From: IDS-8 sp964607425
GTDB lineage: Bacteria > Pseudomonadota > Gammaproteobacteria > Steroidobacterales > Woeseiaceae
NCBI GenBank assembly: GCA_964607425.1
Contig: CAZSKQ010000036.1
Coordinates: forward strand, 1 to 28,861
Direction of reading: 5' to 3'
DNA: 28,861 bases
Position numbers and translations under genes: made by a program
The notes under the pieces: generated by a model
The model's database searches: none
What the model was told of the DNA's origin: nothing
Seen by the model: the letters and a program-made list of their open reading frames with translations, nothing else
Part shown: in pieces, positions 20,420 to 28,800 of the stretch
How the letters are laid out: each line of letters starts with the position of its first letter
Position numbering within the stretch: the first letter of the stretch is position 1

Positions 20420-21760
20420 TCAGTCGTCCATGTGCCGGATGACCGCCTCTCCGAAACCGCGTGTACCGAGCAGCGTTGCACCGGGGATGAGCATTTCCAG
20501 CTCGTGCTCCACTTCCCGTTTGCCGTGAGGCCGCGCCTTGCGTTTCGGCTGATGGATAGCCTCACGCAAGCGCGCAAGGTCGAAGGTCAGTTCCTTGCTG
20601 GCAATCGTGTTAGCGACGCCCTTGATGATGTAGTCGGCCGCCTCTTTCCATCCAAGGTAGCGCAGCATCATTTCCGCTGAAAGGATGAGAGAGCCCGGAT
20701 TGACGCGGTCCTTGCCGGCAAAGCCGGGTGCCGTGCCGTGCGTCGCTTCGAACACCGCGACACCGTCGCCAAGATTGCCGCCCGGTGCGATGCCGATGCC
20801 GCCGACCTGCGCCGCCAGCGCATCGGAGATGTAGTCGCCGTTCAGGTTCAGCGTGGCGATCACGTCGTAATCCTCGGGGCGCATGAGGATCTGCTGCAGG
20901 AAGTTGTCGGCAATGACGTCCTTCACCACGATCTCGTTGCCGGTCACCGGGTTGGGGAACGAAAGCCACGGGCCGCCGTCCTTTTCGCTCGCGCCGAACT
21001 CCTCGCGTGCCAGCGCGTACCCCCACTGGCAGAACGCCCCTTCCGTGAACTTCATGATGTTGCCCTTGTGCACGAGGGTCACCGAGCTGAAGTCCCGGTC
21101 AATGCAGTACTGGATTGCCTTGCGCACCAGGCGCTGGGATCCCTCCCGTGACACGGGCTTGATGCCGATCCCGGAGCTTGCGGGGAAACGAATCTCGTGC
21201 ACGCCGAGCTCCGTTTGCAGGAAATGGATGAGTTTCTGCACCTCCCGGGACCCGGCCGGGTATTCAATGCCGGCGTAGATATCTTCCGTATTCTCGCGGA
21301 AGACCACCATATCGACGAGGTCGGATGCCTTCATGGGCGTGGAGACACCGGGAAAATACCGGATCGGGCGCACGCAGGCGTAGAGGTCCAGCTCCTGGCG
21401 GATGCTGACGTTCAGCGAGCGTATGCCGCCGCCAACAGGCGTCGTCAGCGGACCCTTGATCGAAACCACGTAGGTACGGAAGGCATGCAGCGTCTCGTCC
21501 GGCAGGTAGACGTCGTTGCCGTAGATCTCGGCGGATTTTTGACCCGCGAAGACCTCCATCCACACGATCCGGCGCCGGTCACCGTAGGCGCGGGAGACCG
21601 CGGCGTCCACCACGTCCTGCATCACCGGGGTGACGTCGATGCCGATGCCGTCGCCGGTAACGAAGGGAATAATCGGACGGTCGGGCACGGTCAGGGTGCC
21701 GTTGCGATTGAGGGTGATGGCCTCGCCGTCTCGCGGAATCTGGATGTGGTCGTATTGCAT
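20420..21760 (-). CDS. icd: Isocitrate dehydrogenase (NADP+) with C-terminal insertion
   Basis: Oxidises isocitrate to 2-oxoglutarate with reduction of NADP in the TCA cycle. Landmarks are IPFVTGDGIGIDVTPVMQDV, the phosphorylation/substrate loop GIRSLNVSIRQELDLYACVR, ENTEDIYAGIEY, VTLVHKGNIMKFTEGAF, NLNGDYISDALAAQVGGIGI and VFEATHGTAPGFAGKDRVNP. At 446 residues it is about 30 longer than the E. coli enzyme. The extra length is one basic, charged stretch of about 26 residues (about 399-424, QPKRKARPHGKREVEHELEM) just before the final GATLLGTRGFGEAVIRHM. The rest aligns without gaps by eye. The ATG at 21760 is the normal start. Malate synthase lies upstream, separated by a REP palindrome. Confidence 0.96.
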   Translation of the reverse strand: MQYDHIQIPRDGEAITLNRNGTLTVPDRPIIPFVTGDGIGIDVTPVMQDVVDAAVSRAYGDRRRIVWMEVFAGQKSAEIYGNDVYLPDETLHAFRTYVVSIKGPLTTPVGGGIRSLNVSIRQELDLYACVRPIRYFPGVSTPMKASDLVDMVVFRENTEDIYAGIEYPAGSREVQKLIHFLQTELGVHEIRFPASSGIGIKPVSREGSQRLVRKAIQYCIDRDFSSVTLVHKGNIMKFTEGAFCQWGYALAREEFGASEKDGGPWLSFPNPVTGNEIVVKDVIADNFLQQILMRPEDYDVIATLNLNGDYISDALAAQVGGIGIAPGGNLGDGVAVFEATHGTAPGFAGKDRVNPGSLILSAEMMLRYLGWKEAADYIIKGVANTIASKELTFDLARLREAIHQPKRKARPHGKREVEHELEMLIPGATLLGTRGFGEAVIRHMDD

Positions 21761-21795
21761 GAGGTCGCTATATCCTGGAGCCGCCGCATTGTACT

Positions 21796-21831
21796 GTAGG
21801 AGCGCGCATCGCGCGCGATGCGCGCTCCTAC
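21796..21831. repeat. Perfect 36-bp REP-like palindrome
   Basis: The 18 bases from 21796 (GTAGGAGCGCGCATCGCG) are followed immediately by their exact reverse complement, giving a 36-base perfect palindrome. It lies in the 67-base space between malate synthase and icd. Its right end contains the malate synthase TAG stop codon (21828-21830). It shares its TGTAGGAGCGCG head with the element at 19679-19753. It could fold as a strong hairpin at the 3' end of the malate synthase message. Confidence 0.92.
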
Positions 21832-23426
21832 GGCAGGTCCTTGTACGCTTCGGTCGTCAGGAAGGGGACGAACTCGTTCTGCTTCGTAATGTGATCCATG
21901 AGCTGGGCGGCGCGGCGGTAATGACCGCCATCGAACGCCTCGTCACCCACGGCGGCGCGGATCTTCTCCATCTCCTCCCGCAGCAGGGCCTTGAAATAGC
22001 CGTAGGTAATGTTCTTGCCCTCGTCGAGGATGCCGGTCTCGTGCTGCACCCACTGCCACACTTGCGCGCGCGCGATTTCCGCCGTTGCCGCATCCTCCAT
22101 CAGGTGATTGATCGGCACGCAGCCGTTGCCGCCGAGCCACGCCGCCATGTACTGCACGCCGACGTTGATGTTGTTGCGCAATCCCTCCTCCGTGATCTTG
22201 CCCTTGACCACCTGCAGCAGGTCCGCTGCCTCGATATGATCGTCCTCGCGCAGGCGGTCGAGCTGGTGCGGCCCGGGCATGCCCGCGTCGAAGATCGCGG
22301 TTGCGATCGGCACCAGCGCCGGGTGTGCGACCCAGGTGCCGTCGTGGCCGTCGGCCACCTCGCGCTCCTTGTCAGCCCGGACTTTCGCCAGCGCCTGCTC
22401 GTTCGCTTCCGGGTCGTCCTTGATCGGGATCTGCGCCGCCATGCCGCCGATCGCGTAGGCGCGCCGCCGGTGGCAGGTCTTGATCACGAGCTTTGAATAG
22501 GAATGGAGGAAGTGGGTGGCCATCGTCACTTCGCTGCGATCGGGCAGCACGCACTCCGCGTAGCGGTTGAACTTCTTGATGAAGCTGAAGATGTAGTCCC
22601 AGCGGCCGCAGTTCTGGCCCACGATGTGGTCCTTCAGCTCGTAGAGGATCTCGTCGATCTCGAACGCCGCGAGGATCGTTTCGATCAGCACGGTGACCTT
22701 GATCTCACCGCGCCCGACGACGCCCTGGTCTTCCGCGTATTTGAAGATGTCGCTCCATAGCCGCGCCTCCAGGTGCGATTCAAGCTTCGGCAGGTAGAAA
22801 TAAGGCCCGGAGCCGCGCTTCTTCAGCTCAGCGGCGTTGTGGTAGAGGTAGAGGCCGAAATCGACGAACGCGGCAGGTACCTGCGCACCGTCGACCAGGA
22901 TGTGCTTTTCCTTCAGGTGCCAGCCGCGCGGCCGCACGATCAGCGTCGCGATGTTGTCGTTCAGCGCGTAGTGTTTCCCGTTAGCGTCCAGCTCGATGGT
23001 CCGCCGCACGGCATCGCGCAGGTTGACCTGCCCCTGCACGATGTTGTGCCAGGTCGGCGACAGTGAATCCTCGCAGTCCGCCATGAACACCCTGGCGCCG
23101 GAATTCAGCGCGTTGATGATCATCTTGCGGTCGGTCGGGCCGGTGATCTCCACCCGGCGATCGGCAAGGTCATCCGGTACCGTGGTGACGGTCCACTCCG
23201 CTTCGCGGATTTCGCGCGTCTCCGGCAGGAAATCCGGCATATAGCCGCTGTCGATCTGCTGCTGCCGCTCCTTGCGCCGCTCCAGCAACTCGTCGACCCG
23301 CGATCCGAACTTCCAGGTGAGTGCGGCGACGAAGGCGAGCGCCGGCTCCGTGAGGATTTCCTCGAAGCCTGGACTCATAACGCCCGTGATCGACACGCCG
23401 GCCGCGTTGGTGATTCGTTCTGTCAT
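21828..23426 (-). CDS. aceB: Malate synthase A
   Basis: Condenses glyoxylate with acetyl-CoA to malate in the glyoxylate shunt. The 532-residue length is normal for the A isoform. Landmarks are SGYMPDFLPETREIREAEWT, FMADCEDSLSPTWHNIVQGQ, LIVRPRGWHLKEKHILVDG, the catalytic/magnesium region FYLPKLESHLEARLWSDIF and VTVLIETILAAFEIDEILYE, and later GKNITYGYFKALLREEMEKI. The ATG at 23426 is the normal start. The neighbouring icd competes for isocitrate, so the two genes sit at the TCA/glyoxylate branch, but isocitrate lyase (aceA) is not in the window. The stop codon lies within a perfect REP palindrome. Confidence 0.97.
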   Translation of the reverse strand: MTERITNAAGVSITGVMSPGFEEILTEPALAFVAALTWKFGSRVDELLERRKERQQQIDSGYMPDFLPETREIREAEWTVTTVPDDLADRRVEITGPTDRKMIINALNSGARVFMADCEDSLSPTWHNIVQGQVNLRDAVRRTIELDANGKHYALNDNIATLIVRPRGWHLKEKHILVDGAQVPAAFVDFGLYLYHNAAELKKRGSGPYFYLPKLESHLEARLWSDIFKYAEDQGVVGRGEIKVTVLIETILAAFEIDEILYELKDHIVGQNCGRWDYIFSFIKKFNRYAECVLPDRSEVTMATHFLHSYSKLVIKTCHRRRAYAIGGMAAQIPIKDDPEANEQALAKVRADKEREVADGHDGTWVAHPALVPIATAIFDAGMPGPHQLDRLREDDHIEAADLLQVVKGKITEEGLRNNINVGVQYMAAWLGGNGCVPINHLMEDAATAEIARAQVWQWVQHETGILDEGKNITYGYFKALLREEMEKIRAAVGDEAFDGGHYRRAAQLMDHITKQNEFVPFLTTEAYKDLP

Positions 23427-23633
23427 ACGGATCGCCTATTAGTACAAAAAGTTACGTAGCCTACTTCATCCAGAACATCATTTTAACCGGCCGCACTGGA
23501 GCCCGCCATTACACGCGGCCGGAAGGCGTTCAAACAACGATTGTGGGGTACCCGTCTCGCGAGCCGCGGCACCCAAGGCGTCGCCGGCCCGCGTATCGAT
23601 AGCGGACTACAGGGATTTTAATCGACTTTTCGG

Positions 23634-24995
23634 CTAGTTGCCGTTGGCGTGGTGCAGCCCCGCGATGCGCAGGGCAATTTCCATGGCCTGCTCGTAGTTC
23701 AGGCGGGGATCGACGGTGGATTTGTAGGCCCGGGCAAGGTCGGCGTCGGTCAGCCCGCGCGCACCGCCGGTGCACTCGGTGACGTTCTCGCCGGTCAGCT
23801 CGAGGTGCACGCCGCCGAGATAGCTGCCCTGGGCCTGGTGTACCCGAAAAGCCGCTTCGAGCTCCGCGACGATCTTGTCGAAACGCCGGGTCTTGATGCC
23901 GCCGGCCGTGCTTTCGGTATTGCCGTGCATCGGGTCGCAGACCCAGAGCACGGGCGAACCCGTTTCCCGGACCGCGCGAATGAGCCCCGGCAGGTTCTCC
24001 TCGATGGCGTTGGCGCCGAACCGGTGGATGAGTGTCAGCCGCCCCGGCTCGTTGTTGGGGTTCAGGATCGCAATCAGCCGCTGCAGCCACTCGGCCGTCA
24101 TTCCCGGCCCGAGCTTGATGCCGATGGGGTTCGCGATGCCCCTGAAGTACTCGACGTGCGCACCGTCCACGGCCGCGGTGCGCATTCCGATCCAGGGGAA
24201 GTGCGTCGTCAGGTTGTACCAGCGCTCGCGGCGCTCGAGGAAACGGGTCTGCGCCTGCTCGTAGTGCAGGTGCAGGCCTTCGTGCGACGAGTAGAAATCA
24301 GCGCGGCGCGTCTTCTGAACCGGCAGCCCCGAGATCACTTCCAGGAAATCCAGCGAGTTCGAGAGCGAGCGCACGATGTCACGATACTCCGCCGCCATTT
24401 TCGAGTGCCTCACCCACTCGACATCCCAGTTTTCCGGATGGTGGAGGTCGGCGAAGCCGCCGTCGATCAGCGAACGCACGAAGTTCAGGGTCAGCGCCGC
24501 ACGCTCGTATGCGCGCAGGATCAGCTGGGGATCGGGCGTGCGCTCGGCCGCGGTGAACCCGTTGTGGTTGACGAGATCGCCGCGGAAACTCGGCAGCGAG
24601 GTGCCCTCGCGGGTTTCGGTATCGGCGGAGCGCGGCTTCGCGTACTGGCCGGCCATGCGGCCGATGCGGATCACCGGCTTTTTCAGCCCGTAGAGCATCA
24701 CGAGGCTCATCTGCAGCAGGATCTTGAGCTTCGCCACGATGCTCGGCGACGTACAATCCTCGAACGTCTCCGCGCAGTCGCCGCCCTGGAGGACGAACGC
24801 CTCGCCGCGCTGCGCTTTCGCGATGCGCTCTTTCAGCGCGTCGATTTCCCAGGAGGTGACGATAGGCGGCAGCTTCGCCAGTTCGGCGACGGCGCGCTCG
24901 AGCGCCGCCGCGTCCGGGTAGGACGGCTGCTGGGCCGCGGACAGGGCCTGCCAGCTCGCGGGATGCCAATCGATTGTAGTGCCGGGTCGAGTCAC
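23634..24995 (-). CDS. Class II 3-deoxy-7-phosphoheptulonate (DAHP) synthase
   Basis: First enzyme of the shikimate pathway, joining phosphoenolpyruvate and erythrose-4-phosphate. The 453-residue sequence is of the class II (plant/mycobacterial, AroA_II) type and not the E. coli AroFGH type. Landmarks are FVLQGGDCAETFEDCTSPSI, PVIRIGRMAGQYAKPRSADT, SLPSFRGDLVNHNGFTAAER, YSSHEGLHLHYEQAQTR, WIGMRTAAVDGAHVEYFRGI, NPIGIKLGPGM, WVCDPMHGNTESTAGGIKTR and GGVHLELTGENVTECTGGAR. The start is a GTG at 24995. It is divergent from the ALDH7 gene across 153 bases, and 207 bases separate it from malate synthase. The opposite strand is open for the entire gene; no evidence supports that frame. Confidence 0.96.
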   Translation of the reverse strand: MTRPGTTIDWHPASWQALSAAQQPSYPDAAALERAVAELAKLPPIVTSWEIDALKERIAKAQRGEAFVLQGGDCAETFEDCTSPSIVAKLKILLQMSLVMLYGLKKPVIRIGRMAGQYAKPRSADTETREGTSLPSFRGDLVNHNGFTAAERTPDPQLILRAYERAALTLNFVRSLIDGGFADLHHPENWDVEWVRHSKMAAEYRDIVRSLSNSLDFLEVISGLPVQKTRRADFYSSHEGLHLHYEQAQTRFLERRERWYNLTTHFPWIGMRTAAVDGAHVEYFRGIANPIGIKLGPGMTAEWLQRLIAILNPNNEPGRLTLIHRFGANAIEENLPGLIRAVRETGSPVLWVCDPMHGNTESTAGGIKTRRFDKIVAELEAAFRVHQAQGSYLGGVHLELTGENVTECTGGARGLTDADLARAYKSTVDPRLNYEQAMEIALRIAGLHHANGN

Positions 24996-25148
24996 CGGCG
25001 GACTATGCCATGCGGAAGTCGCGGCAGCAAAGGTGGCGAGCCCGCCACACGGTCACGGACTGGGACACGGCTGGAAAGCGCCGCGGCGGATTGGCACAAT
25101 GCGCGCCCGCAACCCGGCGCCAGCGCAAGCGTACACGAGGACTTCGGT

Positions 25149-26666
25149 ATGAACGACATACTCACGAAACTGGGTCTTGAGCCCACGAATCCGGGCACCT
25201 GGTCCGGCTCGCAGTCCATGCAGACGGAGTCGGCGCCGCTCATCGAATCGCTCAACCCGACGACGAACGAGGTGATCGGCTCCGTGCGCGCGACCACGGA
25301 CGACGAGTACGATCGGGTGATCCAGGCAGCGCGCGAAGCGTTCCTCGAATGGCGCAAGGTACCGGCCCCGGTGCGCGGCGATGTCATCCGGCGCCTCGGG
25401 AACGCCCTGCGTGATAACAAGGACGCGCTCGGCAGCCTGGTCAGCCTCGAAAACGGCAAGATCAAGGCCGAAGGCGACGGCGAGGTCCAGGAGATGATCG
25501 ACATCTGCGATTTCGCGGTCGGTCAATCGCGGATGCTGTACGGCAGGACGATGCACTCGGAGCGTCCGAAGCACCGGATGTACGAGCAGTGGCATCCGCT
25601 GGGTATCGTCGGCATTATTTCCGCGTTCAATTTCCCGGTGGCGGTGTGGTCGTGGAACGCCTGCATCGCGGCAATCTGCGGCAATGTCAACGTCTGGAAG
25701 CCTTCGCCGAAGGTGGCACTCTGCGGCGTCGCCGTGCAGAAAATCTGCAACGAGGTGCTCGCGGACGCCGGACTGCCCACGATTTTTCACCTGATCAACG
25801 ACGGCGACAACACCCTTGCCCAACGCTTTGTCGACGATCGGCGCGTCGATCTTCTCTCCTTCACCGGCTCCTCCGCGGTGGGGCGCCAGGTCGGCGAGCG
25901 CGTCGCGGCGCGCATGGGCAAAAGCCTGCTGGAGCTCGGCGGCAACAACGCCATCATCGTCGACGAATTCGCGAACCTGGACATTGCAGTGCCGGCCATC
26001 GTGTTCGGCGCGGTCGGCACGGCCGGCCAACGCTGCACCTCCACGCGCCGGGTGATCGTGCACGAATCCCGTTTCGATGAGTTGAAGAACAAGCTTCTCG
26101 GCGCCTACGGGCAGGTGCGGATCGGGGATCCGCTGGACCCGTCGACCCTGATGGGCCCGCTGATCGAGGAAGCCTCCGTGGCGCGGTTCGAGCAGGCCCT
26201 GGCCGCCCTGCGGCAGGCCGGCGGTGAGGTGCTGTGCGGCGGGAAGCGGCTCGACCGCCCCGGCAACTTCGTCGAACCGGCCATTGCGGTGGCGAAGAAT
26301 GAGTGGGAAATCGTGCAGACGGAAACCTTCGGGCCCATCCTTTACCTGGTTACCTACCGCGAGCTGGAAGAAGCCGTGGCGATGCAGAACGGCGTCGTGC
26401 AGGGGCTGTCCTCCGCGATATTCACGGACAACATCCGGCACGCCGAATACTTCCTCTCGCACCTGGGCTCGGACTGCGGTATCGCCAACGTCAACATCGG
26501 CACCTCGGGCGCGGAGATCGGCGGTGCATTCGGCGGCGAGAAGGAAACCGGCGGCGGCCGCGAATCGGGCTCGGACGCGTGGAAGGCTTATATGCGCCGC
26601 CAGACCAACACGATCAACTGGAGCACGGAGCTGCCGCTGGCCCAGGGCATCAATTTCGACCTGTAG
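25149..26666 (+). CDS. amaB: ALDH7-family aldehyde dehydrogenase (AmaB, aminoadipate-semialdehyde type)
   Basis: Oxidises 2-aminoadipate 6-semialdehyde (piperideine-6-carboxylate) to 2-aminoadipate in lysine breakdown, with NAD(P). The 505-residue protein closely follows the antiquitin/ALDH7 pattern: IGSVRATTDDEYDRVIQAAR, LVSLENGKIKAEGDGEVQEM, HPLGIVGIISAFNFPVAVWS, NVWKPSPKVALCGVA, LLSFTGSSAVGRQVGERVA, catalytic Glu in LLELGGNNAIIVDE and catalytic Cys at about residue 296 in GTAGQRCTSTRR. The ALDH7 ending NVNIGTSGAEIGGAFGGEKE with GGGRESGSDAWKAYMRRQ is complete. The ATG at 25149 has GAGG eight bases upstream; the frame is open for 1.5 kb before it, but that is antisense to DAHP synthase. Other lysine catabolic genes are not present. 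Confidence 0.94.
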   Translation: MNDILTKLGLEPTNPGTWSGSQSMQTESAPLIESLNPTTNEVIGSVRATTDDEYDRVIQAAREAFLEWRKVPAPVRGDVIRRLGNALRDNKDALGSLVSLENGKIKAEGDGEVQEMIDICDFAVGQSRMLYGRTMHSERPKHRMYEQWHPLGIVGIISAFNFPVAVWSWNACIAAICGNVNVWKPSPKVALCGVAVQKICNEVLADAGLPTIFHLINDGDNTLAQRFVDDRRVDLLSFTGSSAVGRQVGERVAARMGKSLLELGGNNAIIVDEFANLDIAVPAIVFGAVGTAGQRCTSTRRVIVHESRFDELKNKLLGAYGQVRIGDPLDPSTLMGPLIEEASVARFEQALAALRQAGGEVLCGGKRLDRPGNFVEPAIAVAKNEWEIVQTETFGPILYLVTYRELEEAVAMQNGVVQGLSSAIFTDNIRHAEYFLSHLGSDCGIANVNIGTSGAEIGGAFGGEKETGGGRESGSDAWKAYMRRQTNTINWSTELPLAQGINFDL

Positions 26667-27201
26667 GCGTTCGGGCACGGTGCCGTCGCGCCGCCCCGGC
26701 GGCCTGCGCGGAGCGGTCCGGCACTTTCTCGAAGCGGTTGGCCGCGCGGTTTTTGCGCACGCTGCCCGAGCGGAACACCTCGCCATTCATGGCGATATAG
26801 ACGCCCGGGGCGACAGTCTGCACCGCCGCCACCGCCATGCCCACGTTGAACACCGCGTCGGTCGACCTGAACCGCGCGGGGCTCAAGGCCCCCGTCAGCA
26901 CGATAGTCCGTCCGGGAATGCCCTCCAGCGCGGCGGCCGTCTCCACCATCGTGTCGGTGCCGTGCGTGACGATATAGCGGTGCGAGCTGTCGGTCTCGAT
27001 GTAGCGCCGCAGCTCGGCCCGGTCGTCGTCGGTCAGGTCCAGGCTGTCCTTCCGGAACAGCGGGACCACGTCGAAATCGAAGCCGGCCCGTCCCTCCTCG
27101 AGAATATGCCGCAGCTGCGAGTCGCCGACCTCGAAACGGCTCTTCGCGTCAAAGTAGATCTTGTCGATTGTGCCGCCGGTAGTGAGAAACCGAATGAACA
27201 T
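26650..27201 (-). CDS. Short asparaginase-like protein (N-terminal domain only)
   Basis: The 183-residue protein matches the N-terminal domain of type I/II L-asparaginases. It shows RFLTTGGTIDKIYFDAKSRF, containing the active-site threonine loop, and YIVTHGTDTMVETAAALEG with the second Thr-Asp pair, then RTIVLTGALSPARFRSTDAV and NVGMAVAAVQTVAPGVYIAM. Full asparaginases have about 330 residues; the C-terminal domain is missing, as in a known set of short asparaginase-domain proteins. The last 30 or so residues are Arg-, Ala- and Pro-rich, and the final 17 bases overlap the convergent amaB end, so the C-terminus may be an extension of chance sequence. Activity on asparagine cannot be assumed. 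Confidence 0.82.
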   Translation of the reverse strand: MFIRFLTTGGTIDKIYFDAKSRFEVGDSQLRHILEEGRAGFDFDVVPLFRKDSLDLTDDDRAELRRYIETDSSHRYIVTHGTDTMVETAAALEGIPGRTIVLTGALSPARFRSTDAVFNVGMAVAAVQTVAPGVYIAMNGEVFRSGSVRKNRAANRFEKVPDRSAQAAGAARRHRARTPTGRN

Positions 27202-27289
27202 GCGCTCCCTGCCTGCGTGAAACTTCCGCGATTATCGGCCAACGCGGCGAGGCCGGCCACTTTGACGGCCTCGGGCGCCCTCGCCCTGC

Positions 27290-27295
27290 TATGAT
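27290..27295 (+). promoter_or_regulatory. Candidate -10 box directly before the nfeD start
   Basis: TATGAT lies 6 bases before the ATG at 27302, and no Shine-Dalgarno sequence is visible. Transcription would begin at or next to the start codon, implying a leaderless message. A TTGACG is present at 27262-27267, but 22 bases away, which is too far for an ordinary -35. The promoter is therefore tentative. Confidence 0.3.
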
Positions 27296-27301
27296 GTCCG
27301 A

Positions 27302-28771
27302 ATGACCACATCCCGCTCGCGAGGCCGGCTCGGAATCCTCTGGCGCACCGGGGCTGCGCTCGCGGCCTTCTGCGCGCTCGCCGCCGGTCCCGTCAATGCC
27401 CAGGGCCTCGTATTGCAGCTCGAGCTCGACGGTCCCCTCGGCGTCGGCAACGCAGAATACATCATCAACGGCATCCAGGAGGCGCAGGAACGGAACGCGA
27501 GCCTCGTGATTATCCGCATGGACACGCCCGGGGGCCTGGTGAACCCCATGCGCGATATCGTGAAGGCGATCCTCGGTTCGTCCGTGCCGGTCGCAACCTA
27601 CGTCGCACCGGGCGGAGCGCGCGCGGACAGCGCCGGGACCTATATCCTGCTGGCCAGCCATGTCGCCGCGATGGCGCCGACCACCCACCTCGGCGCCGCG
27701 ACACCGGTCAACCTGGGCGGCGATCCGCCCGAATCGCCAAGCCCTTTCGAGTCCCCGCCGGAGAACACTCCGAAGGACGAGCCCCCGGGTACCGAAGGCG
27801 ATAAACCCGCGGATGATGCCGACGAGGAGCAGCACCAGGCGGAGCCGCAGCCGGACTCGGCCATGGAACGCAAGATCCTGAACGATGCCGTCGCCTACAT
27901 CCGCGCGCTCGCCGACGCGCACGGCCGCAATGCCGACTGGGCCGAAAAGGCCGTGCGGGACGCGGCGACACTGACGGCCGAAGCCGCCCTGCAGGAGAAC
28001 GTGATCGACGTCATTGCCGCCAGTCGCGAGGAGTTGCTGGCGAAAATCGACGGCCGCGAGGTCACCGTCGATAACGAGAAGATCGCTCTCGCCACCGGAT
28101 CCGTGACCGTCGAGGAAGTCGAGCCGAGCTGGCGCACGAAGTTCCTTACCACGATCTCCACGCCGGAAATCGCGATCCTGTTATGGGGTCTCGGGTTCAC
28201 CGCGCTGATCCTGGAATTCTTCCATCCGGGTGCCATGGTGCCAGGCGTCGTGGGGGTGATTTGCCTGCTCCTCGGGGCCTATGCGCTGCAGATCATTCCC
28301 GTCAATTACGCCGGGCTGGCGCTGATCCTGCTCGGCTTCGCCCTTATCGTCGCGGAGGCGTTCGTCCCCAGTTTCGGCATACTTGGCCTCGGCGGCATCG
28401 CCGCCTTCAGTTTCGGAGCCATCATGATGTTCGACAGCGGAGTCCCGGGTTTCGGCATTTCGGTCACTTTCGTGGTCGGCTTCGCCGTGCTCACCGGCGC
28501 GGCGCTGCTGCTGGTCGTCACTTACGTCCTGAAGCTGCACCGCCGGGGGGCCGTGACCGGCAAGGGTTCGATCGTCGGCGGCATCGGCACGGCAATGGAG
28601 GATTTCGAGGTCGAAGGGCGGGTCTGGCTCGAAGGCGAAGCGTGGCGCGCCATCAGCGAAGCGCCGGTGCAGAAGGACGAGGAAGTCGTCGTCCGGCGGC
28701 TGGAAGGACTGACGCTGCACGTGGCCCCCGCCGGCCACCGCGACCGCTCGGAAGTCCAGTACCAGACATGA
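27302..28771 (+). CDS. NfeD-family membrane-bound serine protease (ClpP class)
   Basis: The 489-residue protein has a signal peptide (about 1-33), a ClpP-like periplasmic serine protease domain (about 35-255), four to five transmembrane helices (about 285-410) and a C-terminal NfeD OB-fold domain (about 425-480, GKGSIVGGIGTAMEDF, GRVWLEGEAWRAIS). The catalytic serine is Ser110 in GGARADSAGTYI and the likely lysine is Lys191 in MERKILNDAVAYIR, giving the Ser-Lys dyad of the 1510-N type. A Pro/Glu/Asp-rich insertion (about 140-188) separates them. The family acts with the SPFH protein encoded next door, processing stomatin-like proteins. The ATG at 27302 has no ribosome-binding site. Confidence 0.95.
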   Translation: MTTSRSRGRLGILWRTGAALAAFCALAAGPVNAQGLVLQLELDGPLGVGNAEYIINGIQEAQERNASLVIIRMDTPGGLVNPMRDIVKAILGSSVPVATYVAPGGARADSAGTYILLASHVAAMAPTTHLGAATPVNLGGDPPESPSPFESPPENTPKDEPPGTEGDKPADDADEEQHQAEPQPDSAMERKILNDAVAYIRALADAHGRNADWAEKAVRDAATLTAEAALQENVIDVIAASREELLAKIDGREVTVDNEKIALATGSVTVEEVEPSWRTKFLTTISTPEIAILLWGLGFTALILEFFHPGAMVPGVVGVICLLLGAYALQIIPVNYAGLALILLGFALIVAEAFVPSFGILGLGGIAAFSFGAIMMFDSGVPGFGISVTFVVGFAVLTGAALLLVVTYVLKLHRRGAVTGKGSIVGGIGTAMEDFEVEGRVWLEGEAWRAISEAPVQKDEEVVVRRLEGLTLHVAPAGHRDRSEVQYQT

Positions 28772-28800
28772 CGATCGATTAATTTTCATAAGGAGCACCC

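Noticed and set aside
23649..25148. A 1.5-kb open frame on the plus strand running straight into the ALDH7 gene, as if encoding a 1005-residue protein
   Set aside because: It is exactly antisense to class II DAHP synthase, has no recognisable domain, and the real ALDH7 start has its own ribosome-binding site. Long antisense frames are common in GC-rich genes.
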